From Paracoccaceae bacterium (GTDB taxonomy: Bacteria; Pseudomonadota; Alphaproteobacteria; Rhodobacterales; Rhodobacteraceae), in assembly GCA_902635985.1 (NCBI GenBank), contig CACPPZ010000012.1:1-41017 (forward strand): DNA of 41,017 nucleotides, written 5' to 3'. The position numbers and the translations under genes are program-made. This document shows positions 16,716 through 25,252 of this stretch, in pieces (position 1 is the stretch's first letter; every line of letters starts with the position of its first letter). The notes beneath the pieces are model-generated. The model saw only the letters and a program-made list of their open reading frames with translations. It was not told the origin of the DNA and ran no database searches.

Positions 16716-18311
16716 ATGGAGTTTGATTACGTGATTGTAGGTGCTGGCTCGGCTGGTTGCGCATTAGCTAATCGTCTATCCGAGTGTGGTCGGTACACGG
16801 TAGGTTTGCTTGAGGCAGGTCCATCGGACAGGAATCCTTGGATCCATATCCCGGTTGGCTATTACAAAACAATGGGTAACCCAGCCTATGACTGGTGCTA
16901 TGATACGGAAAATGACCCTGGCATTTCTGGCAGGTCAATTCCCTGGCCTAGAGGCAGAGTTTTAGGTGGATCAAGCTCGCTTAACGGTCTCCTGTATGTA
17001 CGCGGGCAGCCTAGAGACTTCGATATTTGGTCTCAACTTGGTTGTCATGGGTGGTCTTGGGAAGATGTATTACCTTTCTTTAAAAAATCTGAGAACTGGT
17101 CTGGCGAGAATGGTACAGGATTGCGAGGGAATGATGGTCCTCTATCGGTTCAGCCAGCTCGACTAAAACGTGATATTGTTGACATGTGGGTAGATGCGGC
17201 TGTGAGTGCTGGCTACATACGTAATCCCGACTACAATGGAGTTCATCAAGAGGGTGTTGGTCATTTTCAACTCACTATGAAGGGTGGAAGGAGATGTTCG
17301 TCAGCGGCTGCATATCTTTCTCCAATTAAAGGAAGACGAAATCTTTCGGTTGTAACTAATTGCCATGTGAAGAAAATAAACATTCGTGATGGACGAGCCG
17401 TATCGGTAGAAGTTTCAAAAAAGAAAAATTTCAGTTCAATTCTGGCCAGGCGAGAAATTATTCTTTCGGCTGGCTCAATAGGATCGCCGCAAATACTCAT
17501 GCTTTCGGGCGTTGGGCCAGGTGCTGATCTTCAACGACTTGGAATAGAAGTTAAAAATGATCTTAAAGGTGTGGGTGAGAATTTGCAGGACCATCTTCAG
17601 GCCCGCCCGATTTTTAAAACGAAATTAAGCACAATAAATGTAGAGACCAGTAATTATTTCAAGCAAGCCTTGATTGGTTTACAGTATATACTTACTCAAA
17701 GGGGCCCGATGACAATGGCGGCCAGCTTAGGTACTGGGTTCCTTAAAACAGAAGCTCATTTTGAAACACCGGATATTCAGTTCCACATTCAGCCGTTTAG
17801 TGCTGATATGCCTTCGAAAGTCACACATAAATTCTCAGCATTCACAGCTTCAGTTTTACAACTTCGGCCAGAAAGTACAGGCTATTTAAAATTGAAGTCG
17901 CCTAATTTTTCGGATCCTCCAGAAATTCATCCAAATTATTTATCAACCGACGTAGACTGTAAGACAATCGTAAAAGGTGTCAAAATTGCTCGGCAAATAG
18001 CAGACTGCGAACCCCTAAAATCAAGATTAAATGGCGAGCATGCACCAGGTCCAGACGTTGATATTAACGATGATGAGGCAACTTTGGATTGGGTCCGCCG
18101 TACAGCTGTTACGATTTATCATCCGACAGGAACATGTAAAATGGGAACTGACAAAATGGCCGTTGTTATGCCAAATTTAAAAGTCAAAGGCATAGAGGGT
18201 CTCCGCGTAGCGGACGCTTCTATTATGCCAAGAATAACGAGTGGGAACACTAACGCACCAACAATAATGATTGGTGAAAAAGCGAGTGATTTAATTTTAA
18301 AGGAGGCATAA
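16716..18311 (+). CDS. GMC-family FAD-dependent alcohol dehydrogenase (choline-dehydrogenase-like; IseJ-like context)
   Basis: This 531-residue flavoprotein starts MEFDYVIVGAGSAG (FAD-binding GxGxxG at residues 9-14), has the GMC signature GRVLGGSSSLNG and ends with the catalytic histidine H469 in IYHPTGTCKMG, then GNTNAPTIMIGEKA. It oxidises a primary or secondary alcohol to an aldehyde or ketone with FAD. The start is ATG 16716, just after GGGGGAT; an upstream in-frame TTG at 16668 is rejected. The IclR gene upstream and a TRAP transporter downstream (119-bp gap) match isethionate dehydrogenase (ise) loci. Choline dehydrogenase (BetA) is an alternative reading of the family, but no betaine genes adjoin. 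Confidence 0.9.
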   Translation: MEFDYVIVGAGSAGCALANRLSECGRYTVGLLEAGPSDRNPWIHIPVGYYKTMGNPAYDWCYDTENDPGISGRSIPWPRGRVLGGSSSLNGLLYVRGQPRDFDIWSQLGCHGWSWEDVLPFFKKSENWSGENGTGLRGNDGPLSVQPARLKRDIVDMWVDAAVSAGYIRNPDYNGVHQEGVGHFQLTMKGGRRCSSAAAYLSPIKGRRNLSVVTNCHVKKINIRDGRAVSVEVSKKKNFSSILARREIILSAGSIGSPQILMLSGVGPGADLQRLGIEVKNDLKGVGENLQDHLQARPIFKTKLSTINVETSNYFKQALIGLQYILTQRGPMTMAASLGTGFLKTEAHFETPDIQFHIQPFSADMPSKVTHKFSAFTASVLQLRPESTGYLKLKSPNFSDPPEIHPNYLSTDVDCKTIVKGVKIARQIADCEPLKSRLNGEHAPGPDVDINDDEATLDWVRRTAVTIYHPTGTCKMGTDKMAVVMPNLKVKGIEGLRVADASIMPRITSGNTNAPTIMIGEKASDLILKEA

Positions 18312-18430
18312 TAGCCAAGTTTAAATTTGAATAAGGATGCTTTTGCATCTTTCAAAAGAGCCAAGTAACGCCTTCGACTTGGCAGCTTTGAAAATAAATA
18401 CCGAGGGCAATGAACTATGGGAGGAAGAAC

Positions 18431-19525
18431 ATGTTCAATCTAAAAACTTTAACTGCGGGGGCCGCAGCCCTCGCAATAATGGCGTCTGCTGCCGCAGCGG
18501 AGACCGTTATCCGTCTACAATCAGTACTTCCAACTTCTGGTGATGAAGTACGTATGGTTGAAGATTTTGCAAATGATGTTGAGCAATTAACAAACGGTTC
18601 AGTTAGAATAGAAATCTTGCCGGCTGGAGCCGTAGTTGGGCCACGTGACATTTTGGATGCTGTTGATGCTGGCTTGGTTGAAGCGGGCTTCGCTTGGACC
18701 CATTATTGGGGCGGTAAGCATCCTGCAGCAAACTTATTTGGAGCACCGATCGCTGGTGCTGGAGTTGGCATTGATAACATAGCATTTTTATCTTGGTTCC
18801 AGTATGGTGGCGGTAAAGAGCTTTACGACCGTCTATGGGATGAAATGGGCGTAAATGTAAAAGGCTTCTTATTGCAACCAGTTGGTCCAGAAGCACTTGG
18901 TTGGTTTCCAAATAAAATTGAGTCTATGGATGATTTCCGTAAATTACGTTTTCGTGCCCCTCCAGGTATGGTTGGTGCAGCCTACAATGAAATTGGCGTA
19001 GCCGCAGTTGCTATGGGTGGTGCAGATATCCTTCCAGCGCTAGAAAAAGGTGCTATAGACGCTGCTGAGTGGTGTTGCCCGCAACCAGATTCCGTATTTG
19101 GTTTTCAAAAGGTATTAAAGCATTACTATCTACAAGGTCTTCATCAAGTAACAGTTAATGCTGACTTTTATCTAAACGGTGACGTCTATAATAGTTTATC
19201 AGCTAGTGAAAAGAAAGCGCTAGAAGTTGCAGCAAATGCTTCTCTTTCTAAATCACTCTCTTATCGTATCCTTAAGAATGGACAAGCACTAAAAGATCTT
19301 ACTGAAAACCATGGAGTTATCCTAGAGGATACACCTGCTGACTACTTTACCGAGTACATGGCAGCGGCTAAAAAGCTTTTGGAAGAAGCAGCGGCGGAGA
19401 ACGAGTTTTTTGCTGAGGTTTGGCAGTCGCAAAAAGATTTTGCTGATACAGCAGTACCTTACTGGGCTGGTGCACAGACATCAAATGCTGGGTTAGGTAG
19501 AGCGCACGCAGCTACTTTAAAATAA
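18431..19525 (+). CDS. TRAP transporter solute-binding protein (DctP family, TakP-like)
   Basis: This 364-residue periplasmic binding protein has a signal peptide with cleavage after ASAAAA (about residue 23). The mature part includes VRIEILPAGAVVGPRDILDAV, the ligand-carboxylate/sulfonate arginine region near LRFRAPPGM, and the DAAEWCCPQPD segment comparable to TakP. ATG 18431 is chosen because GGGAGGA precedes it; the in-frame ATG at 18410 has no good site. The adjoining membrane component and the HpsNOP-like enzymes point to a C2-C3 sulfonate such as DHPS or isethionate as ligand; this is inference from context. A strong hairpin follows the gene. Confidence 0.9.
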   Translation: MFNLKTLTAGAAALAIMASAAAAETVIRLQSVLPTSGDEVRMVEDFANDVEQLTNGSVRIEILPAGAVVGPRDILDAVDAGLVEAGFAWTHYWGGKHPAANLFGAPIAGAGVGIDNIAFLSWFQYGGGKELYDRLWDEMGVNVKGFLLQPVGPEALGWFPNKIESMDDFRKLRFRAPPGMVGAAYNEIGVAAVAMGGADILPALEKGAIDAAEWCCPQPDSVFGFQKVLKHYYLQGLHQVTVNADFYLNGDVYNSLSASEKKALEVAANASLSKSLSYRILKNGQALKDLTENHGVILEDTPADYFTEYMAAAKKLLEEAAAENEFFAEVWQSQKDFADTAVPYWAGAQTSNAGLGRAHAATLK

Positions 19526-19538
19526 TATTCAAAATTAT

Positions 19539-19575
19539 GCGGAGCCTGAAAGGGCTCCGCAAACTTTTTTTTTTT
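19539..19575 (+). terminator. Intrinsic terminator/attenuator after the TRAP binding-protein gene
   Basis: GCGGAGCC (19539-19546) and GGCTCCGC (19553-19560) form an 8-bp GC-rich stem with a 6-nt loop, followed by AAAC and a run of eleven T. This is the clearest intrinsic terminator in the window. It sits between the SBP gene and the DctQM gene and should make the binding protein more abundant than the membrane parts. Confidence 0.85.
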
Positions 19576-19611
19576 GGTAAATGCGATAGGATTTTCCTGA
19601 AAAAGAATTTT

Positions 19612-19627
19612 TCCCTTTTAAAAGGGA
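19612..19627. repeat. Perfect 16-bp palindrome before the DctQM gene
   Basis: TCCCTTTTAAAAGGGA is a perfect palindrome, 24 bases upstream of the DctQM start. A nearby AAAAGGGAG copy covers the likely ribosome-binding region. It may be an operator or may fold to mask the translation start; no regulator can be named. Confidence 0.45.
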
Positions 19628-19651
19628 GATGATTAAAAGGGAGTATGGGAT

Positions 19652-22114
19652 ATGGTTGATGATGTCGATCCCAATGACTTAGAGATTGCAGACGAGCTTA
19701 TCGCTGAAAGACGGAAAGAAAAGCCGGGTGAAACACCTGCGGATATGACCTCGTGGCAACGTCCCATTACTGGATTTATAGATGTTATAAATGACTGGGC
19801 TGGTAAAATTCTATGTTTGCTTATGATCCCACTGATTGGGGTTGTTGTATTTGAAGTTATTTCGAGGAATGCCTTTGCTATTATGTCCAGCTACGGTTGG
19901 GATGACATGGCACGAGCAATTGGTATAGGTCCAACTGTTTTTGCCTATGATATCAGTCGAATGATATCAGGCGTCTTGTTCATGGGTGCGGCAGGCTATG
20001 GTCTGATGCGTGGTGTTCATATTCGTGCTGATTTTTTATATAGAAATTGGTCTGATAGGACACAAGCGACGGTCGATGCGGTGCTTTACATTGCGTTTTT
20101 CATTCCTTCGATGCTGTTTTTCACCATAATTGCGGCTCAGTACTGGGAACTGGCATATAGGACTGGTGAAACCGCCTTTGATAGTCCTTGGCAACCTCTT
20201 CTCTGGCCTGCCCGCCTTGCGATGCCCGTTGGCGGATTTCTCTTGCTGATTCAGGGTTTTCCTGAACTCTTTCGAGCTTTCCATAAAATGGGTAAAGAGC
20301 GTGAACGCTATTTCGTGATGGCTTTACCGATTTATTTTGTTGCTCTTTTTTGGTTGGTAATGGCAGTCTTTTATCCAGATGTTACCCCAGGTGGAGAATG
20401 GTTTACTGATATAATGTCATCGCGCCCTGGTTTATCAAAACCAATTATCGGCCTAATAATGTTAGCCGCAATGATATTTGTAATTTTTATTGGCTTCCCT
20501 ATTTCTTTCACCTTAATATTTCTGGCTTTTGTCTTTGGTATTTGGGGAGCAAATTTCAAACTTACAACGCTTTTGATGACACTTAATACAAATTCAACAA
20601 TGCTTAATGATCAGTTGATGGCCGTTCCTCTATTTATTCTTATGGGAATTGTTATGGAAGCTGCTGGATTAATGGAAAGATTGTTTGCATCTATTCAGAT
20701 GATCATGGCTCGAGTCCGTGGTTCGCTGTATATTGCCGTGCTGATTGTTTCTACAATCTTTGCTGCTGCAACCGGCATTGTTGGTGCTTCCGTTACGCTT
20801 TTGGGTATTATGGCTGGTGCAACGATGAGTAGGTCTGGTTACAATGTTCAGCTCTCTGCTGGAGCGATTACCGCAGGAGGCACGCTTGGTATTTTAATTC
20901 CACCATCAATTATGCTTATTGTGATGGGGCCGGTTCTGGAAGTTTCAACATTGGATCTATTTCGTGGAGCATTTATACCAGGAGCATTACTGGCCTCTCT
21001 ATATCTATTTTATACGTTAGGTCGTTGTTGGCTTAATCCTGAACTAGGGCCAATTCTTCCTGAGGCGGATCAACCAAAGACATCTGATTTTTACGGCGCA
21101 GAAGTTGCCTTAATATCTCTCGGAATTCTTACAATTTGTCGAGTTTTTAGTCTTGGTCTTGGCGGAGCTTTTGGAGGGGTTATTCCGTTTGGAGGGTTAC
21201 TTGTACTTTTAGTTACAATTTTATTAGCTTACCGAGCATATAGAAACATCAATGTCCTTAGAATAGTTTTGCCATTGGCCATTCTTTTTCACGCGTACCT
21301 TCTTTATGTAAATTGGATCGAAGGGAGTAGTACCGTCTCGTTTATATTGCTCGCGTTTATGCTACTCCTAGCAGCGCTGGCATTACCAATTTACCGTAGT
21401 GATGCAGTGGAGCGCTTTCAATTTTCAGATGTATGGGATGAATTTTTTGCCGGTTTAATGCCACCCACGATTTTGATCTCCTTTGCTTTAGGTTCAATTC
21501 TCCTAGGCTTTGCGACTCCCGCGGAAGCTGCTGCAATGGGTGCATTTGGTGCAATTCTGCTATCTATCGCTTATAGAAAATTCACAATTCCTGGCTTCTT
21601 TGATAATTTGATTAAATCATTAGAAATCACTGTATTAATTATGTTTTTAGTGGCTGCGTCAAACTTTTTTGGTGCCGAGTTTTCCTCTCTTGGAACGCCA
21701 AAGATGATGACTGAAATATTGCTGGGCATGGATATGTCGCCTTACCTAATTTTGATACTGATCATGGCCCTGATCTTTTTGTTAGGATGGCCATTGGAGT
21801 GGGTGCCTATAGTATTAATTGTGGTGCCTATTTTACTGCCCACAGTTCTGTCATTAGATGTACATGGATTGAGCCAATATGATTTGATGGTTTGGTTTGG
21901 TATTCTAGTTGCGGTTAACCTACAAACTGCATGGCTATCGCCACCCGTCGCGCTGTCTGCATACTTTCTAAAAGGTGTTGTTCCAAATTGGGACCTAAAG
22001 GATATATATTTGGGAATGATGCAGTTCATGGTAATTCAGTTAATTGGCCTAATACTCATTTTTATTTTCCCTCAAATTGTTCTGTGGCTACCTAATCAGG
22101 TTTTCGGATCATAG
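19652..22114 (+). CDS. TRAP transporter fused small-and-large membrane subunit (DctQM)
   Basis: This 820-residue protein fuses DctQ (about residues 40-215, with VVVFEVISRNAF and the MRGVHIRADF segment) to DctM (about 255-820, with PISFTLIFLAF, PLFILMGIVMEAAG, GGTLGILIPPSI and a C-terminal VAVNLQTAWLSPPVALSAYFL). The DctM half is longer than usual because of an extra hydrophobic block around residues 480-590 between its two parts. It uses a sodium gradient to import the ligand delivered by the binding protein. Four downstream genes follow with gaps of 9 and 2 bases and then overlaps, so one operon seems sure. Confidence 0.92.
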   Translation: MVDDVDPNDLEIADELIAERRKEKPGETPADMTSWQRPITGFIDVINDWAGKILCLLMIPLIGVVVFEVISRNAFAIMSSYGWDDMARAIGIGPTVFAYDISRMISGVLFMGAAGYGLMRGVHIRADFLYRNWSDRTQATVDAVLYIAFFIPSMLFFTIIAAQYWELAYRTGETAFDSPWQPLLWPARLAMPVGGFLLLIQGFPELFRAFHKMGKERERYFVMALPIYFVALFWLVMAVFYPDVTPGGEWFTDIMSSRPGLSKPIIGLIMLAAMIFVIFIGFPISFTLIFLAFVFGIWGANFKLTTLLMTLNTNSTMLNDQLMAVPLFILMGIVMEAAGLMERLFASIQMIMARVRGSLYIAVLIVSTIFAAATGIVGASVTLLGIMAGATMSRSGYNVQLSAGAITAGGTLGILIPPSIMLIVMGPVLEVSTLDLFRGAFIPGALLASLYLFYTLGRCWLNPELGPILPEADQPKTSDFYGAEVALISLGILTICRVFSLGLGGAFGGVIPFGGLLVLLVTILLAYRAYRNINVLRIVLPLAILFHAYLLYVNWIEGSSTVSFILLAFMLLLAALALPIYRSDAVERFQFSDVWDEFFAGLMPPTILISFALGSILLGFATPAEAAAMGAFGAILLSIAYRKFTIPGFFDNLIKSLEITVLIMFLVAASNFFGAEFSSLGTPKMMTEILLGMDMSPYLILILIMALIFLLGWPLEWVPIVLIVVPILLPTVLSLDVHGLSQYDLMVWFGILVAVNLQTAWLSPPVALSAYFLKGVVPNWDLKDIYLGMMQFMVIQLIGLILIFIFPQIVLWLPNQVFGS

Positions 22115-22123
22115 GGCACGTGT

Positions 22124-23188
22124 ATGACTAGATCAGCTTTATCATACCAAAAATGGCCCATAATAGTTACCGTAATCGGGCTAACGCTGTCAGGTTGGCT
22201 GGGTTGGTTGACCACAGGTACTTTGTCTGGATTGATAGGGTTTCTGATTATTGGCGGAATATTAGCAGCTCTGGAAATAGCTCTCTCATTTGATAATGCG
22301 ATTGTTAATGCTAATAAGTTGTTAGAAATGACGCCTATATGGCAAAGAAGATTTCTGACTTGGGGAATCCTAATCGCTGTATTCGGGATGCGTATAATTT
22401 TTCCACTCGCTATCGTTGCAATCTTTGCATGGATCAATCCTTTTGCAGCAATGCATTTAGCACTATCAGATCCTGATCAATACTCACACATCATTGGAGA
22501 AGCCCACGGTCCAATATCGGCCTTTGGTGGTACCTTTTTAATGATGGTTGCCCTGAAATTTTTCGTGAATGAAGAGAAATCGGTTGATTGGTTTGTTGGA
22601 CTTGAAAAAAGTTTGCGAAAGGTTGGTTCTATTAGAGGTTTTGAAATTGTAATCGTCCTTTTTATGATAGTTGGGGTATGCCAGTTTCTACCTGAAACAA
22701 AGCATGCCTCATTTCTAATGTCCGCTCTTTTTGGGCTACTAGTTTTTATGTTGGTTGACGGTTTGGGTTCATATCTTGATGGCATTGCTAAGTCTACTAC
22801 TTCAATGGGTGCTCGTGGCGGTTTAGGTGCTTTCCTATATCTTGAAGTCCTCGATGCTAGTTTTTCTTTTGACGGTGTAATTGGGGCTTTTGCTCTCACA
22901 ACTAATATCCTTTTGATCGCTATAGGTTTGGGTATTGGCGCAATGTATGTTCGCTCGATGACAATAATGTTAGTAGAGCGTGGTACGCTCGCTGAATTTC
23001 GCTATCTTGAGCATGGAGCTTTTTATTCGATATTTGCCCTTTCTGTTATCATGTTCTTACAATCACTATTTCATGTTCCTGAGCTCATTACAGGTGGCAT
23101 TGGATTTTCTCTGATTGGTTTCGCCTTTTATCGATCAATTCAACACAACAAAAATGAAGCTGCAGTCAAAGCAGCTGCAGGAATATAA
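22124..23188 (+). CDS. DUF475/TerC-like integral membrane protein
   Basis: This 354-residue protein has about nine predicted membrane segments. Two signature motifs with acidic residues in the membrane, ALSFDNAIVNANK near residue 53 and FSFDGVIGAFAL near residue 247, are those of the TerC superfamily, and the overall pattern fits its DUF475 branch. TerC members are implicated in Mn/Ca export and tellurite resistance; DUF475 proteins are largely uncharacterised. The gene lies 9 bases after DctQM and 2 bases before the HpsN-like gene, so it is firmly part of the sulfonate operon. A role in exporting an anion such as sulfite, or in metal handling for the Zn enzymes downstream, is a guess from position. 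Confidence 0.8.
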   Translation: MTRSALSYQKWPIIVTVIGLTLSGWLGWLTTGTLSGLIGFLIIGGILAALEIALSFDNAIVNANKLLEMTPIWQRRFLTWGILIAVFGMRIIFPLAIVAIFAWINPFAAMHLALSDPDQYSHIIGEAHGPISAFGGTFLMMVALKFFVNEEKSVDWFVGLEKSLRKVGSIRGFEIVIVLFMIVGVCQFLPETKHASFLMSALFGLLVFMLVDGLGSYLDGIAKSTTSMGARGGLGAFLYLEVLDASFSFDGVIGAFALTTNILLIAIGLGIGAMYVRSMTIMLVERGTLAEFRYLEHGAFYSIFALSVIMFLQSLFHVPELITGGIGFSLIGFAFYRSIQHNKNEAAVKAAAGI

Positions 23189-23190
23189 TA

Positions 23191-24498
23191 ATGACTATAA
23201 AATATTTAAAAAAAGCACTTCTTCATTCACGCAGTAACGAAACTAAAACTCAGAAAATTGTGCAGGAAATTTTAAGTGAGATAGAAGAGGGTGGTGATGA
23301 AAAGGCATTAGAGTATGCCGCAAAATTCGATAATTATGATGGTGAAATAATCCTCTCAAAAAACGCTATTGATGCAGCCACAGCGCTAGTTCCAGAGAAA
23401 ATGAAGCAAGATATTAAATTTGCGCATTCAAATGTTGAGAGATTTGCTGAGGCCCAGAAATCAACAGTCGCAAATTTTGAGACAGAAGTTGTCCCTGGTC
23501 TGATAGCAGGGCAAAAGGCTATTCCGGTAAACGCAGCAGGGTGTTATATTCCTGGAGGGCGCTACAGCCATATAGCGAGTGCTATTATGACCGTTACAAC
23601 AGCCAAAGTTGCTGGTTGCGATAATATTATAGCTTGCTCACCTCCCAGGCCGGGTGTTGGTGTGGCTCCAGCAATAATTTATGCTGCACATATTTGTGGT
23701 GCTGATAAAATACTTTCAATGGGTGGGGTGCAAGGAATAGCCGCAATGACTTTTGGTTTATTTGGTTTGCCAAAGGCAAATATTCTAGTTGGTCCGGGTA
23801 ATCAGTTTGTAGCAGAGGCCAAGCGTCTGTTGTTTGGTCGCGTTGGTATTGATATGATTGCAGGCCCTACTGATAGTCTTATTCTAGCAGATGGAACAGC
23901 TGATCCAATGATAGTAGCTGTTGATTTGGTGGGTCAAGCAGAGCACGGCTATAATTCACCTGTTTGGCTTGTGACGGATGATCAAGCACTGGCTGAAAAA
24001 GTTATGGAGCTCGTCCCTGGGTTGATAAAAGATTTGCCGGACACAAACCGTGAAAACGCATTTGCCGCGTGGCGAGATTATGCGGAAGTCATTCTTTGTG
24101 ATAACCGTGAAGAAATGGCACAAACTTCAGATGACTATGCGCCCGAGCATTTAACGGTGCAGGCTGCTGATTTGGACTGGTGGTTGGAAAATCTTAGCTG
24201 TTATGGATCTTTATTTTTAGGTGAAGAGACAACTGTTGCATTTGGAGATAAAGCATCGGGTACAAATCATGTTCTCCCAACTTCGGGAGCAGCTAATTAT
24301 ACAGGTGGTTTAAGTGTCCACAAGTACATGAAAATTGTCACATGGCAACGTGCAACCCGAGAAGGCGCCCGCCCGATAGCGGAAGCAACGGCACGTATTT
24401 CTAGGCTTGAAGGTATGGAGGGTCATGCAAGAACAGCTGATGTACGGTTAGCTAAGTTTTTTCCAGATGAAAAATTCGATTTAACAGCCAATGGTTAA
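23191..24498 (+). CDS. hpsN: Histidinol-dehydrogenase-family enzyme, probable sulfopropanediol 3-dehydrogenase (HpsN-like)
   Basis: This 435-residue enzyme keeps the zinc and catalytic residues of histidinol dehydrogenase with a constant offset of 7 to or around the E. coli HisD numbers I remember: Q249 and H252 in GQAEHGYN, E319/H320 in APEHL, D353 in FGDKASGTNHVLP, H412 in GHARTADV. It is not in a histidine operon; it sits after a TRAP transporter and before an SDR and a Zn alcohol dehydrogenase, the arrangement of hpsKLM-hpsNOP for DHPS degradation. HpsN oxidises (R)-DHPS to (R)-sulfolactate with NAD. The symbol rests on context as much as sequence. Its stop overlaps the next gene by 8 bases. 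Confidence 0.75.
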   Translation: MTIKYLKKALLHSRSNETKTQKIVQEILSEIEEGGDEKALEYAAKFDNYDGEIILSKNAIDAATALVPEKMKQDIKFAHSNVERFAEAQKSTVANFETEVVPGLIAGQKAIPVNAAGCYIPGGRYSHIASAIMTVTTAKVAGCDNIIACSPPRPGVGVAPAIIYAAHICGADKILSMGGVQGIAAMTFGLFGLPKANILVGPGNQFVAEAKRLLFGRVGIDMIAGPTDSLILADGTADPMIVAVDLVGQAEHGYNSPVWLVTDDQALAEKVMELVPGLIKDLPDTNRENAFAAWRDYAEVILCDNREEMAQTSDDYAPEHLTVQAADLDWWLENLSCYGSLFLGEETTVAFGDKASGTNHVLPTSGAANYTGGLSVHKYMKIVTWQRATREGARPIAEATARISRLEGMEGHARTADVRLAKFFPDEKFDLTANG

Positions 24499-25252
24499 TA
24501 CAAACTCACTTTTTGATCTAAGAAATAAAGTTGCCCTTGTGACGGGAGCAAGTTCCGGTCTAGGTCGACGGGCTGCAATAGTCTTATCGGCTGCAGGGGC
24601 GAAAGTAATAGGTGTCGCTCGTAGAAGAGATGCACTTGAAGAACTAAGAAAAGAAATAGGAAATAATTTCTCGTTTTGCGTGGGCGATGTTGCTCAACGC
24701 GATAACATGAAAAGCCTTTTATCTGACGCGTCCAGGGAAGTAGGTATGCCCGATATTTTAGTACATGCCGCTGGCTTAAATCCTAGACAGACTGCTGATG
24801 AAGTAACTTCAGAGGGATGGGATAAAACCTTTGAAATTAACTTATCAGCACCATTTTTCTTATCGCAGGCTGCTATCTCTGTAATGAAAGCGAGGGGTTG
24901 GGGTAGAATAGTGAATTTTGCTTCGCTGCAATCCACTAGAGCATTCCCTGGTGGGTTGGCATATGGAGCTTCTAAAGGTGGTATTGCGCAGTTAACTCGG
25001 GCAATGGCAGAAGAGTGGTCAGGATATGGCATATGTGTTAACGCAATTGGCCCTGGTTTCTTCCCTACAGAACTTACGAAAGCGGTTTTCGATGATGCAG
25101 AGCGAGCTGAGCGAAATGCGATGCAAACTTGTATTGGCCGAAATGGAAAATTAGAAGATATCGACGGCCCATTATTATTTTTGTGTTCCGATGCTTCAGC
25201 ATATGTCACTGGTCAGGTTCTCATGGTTGATGGAGGTTTTACTGCAAAATGA
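24491..25252 (+). CDS. hpsO: Short-chain dehydrogenase/reductase, HpsO-like
   Basis: This 253-residue classical SDR has the NAD-binding TGASSGLG motif (residues 18-25), catalytic S145, Y158 and K162 (YGASK), and a C-terminal VLMVDGGFTAK. The usual NNAG motif is HAAG here. In DHPS loci HpsO is the SDR that, together with HpsP, interconverts the DHPS enantiomers through dihydroxyacetone sulfonate so that HpsN can act. It overlaps both neighbours, by 8 bases upstream and 4 downstream, so translational coupling is likely. The exact sulfonate specificity cannot be seen. Confidence 0.7.
   Translation: MVNTNSLFDLRNKVALVTGASSGLGRRAAIVLSAAGAKVIGVARRRDALEELRKEIGNNFSFCVGDVAQRDNMKSLLSDASREVGMPDILVHAAGLNPRQTADEVTSEGWDKTFEINLSAPFFLSQAAISVMKARGWGRIVNFASLQSTRAFPGGLAYGASKGGIAQLTRAMAEEWSGYGICVNAIGPGFFPTELTKAVFDDAERAERNAMQTCIGRNGKLEDIDGPLLFLCSDASAYVTGQVLMVDGGFTAK

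Noticed and set aside
16716-18311. Choline dehydrogenase (BetA)
   Set aside because: GMC motifs alone do not define substrate; no betB or betI adjoins, and the IclR-TRAP context fits sulfonate or polyol oxidation better.
23191-24498. Histidinol dehydrogenase of histidine synthesis (HisD)
   Set aside because: All neighbours are TRAP, SDR and Zn-ADH genes as in hps loci, with no histidine genes; residues are conserved in both families so context decides.
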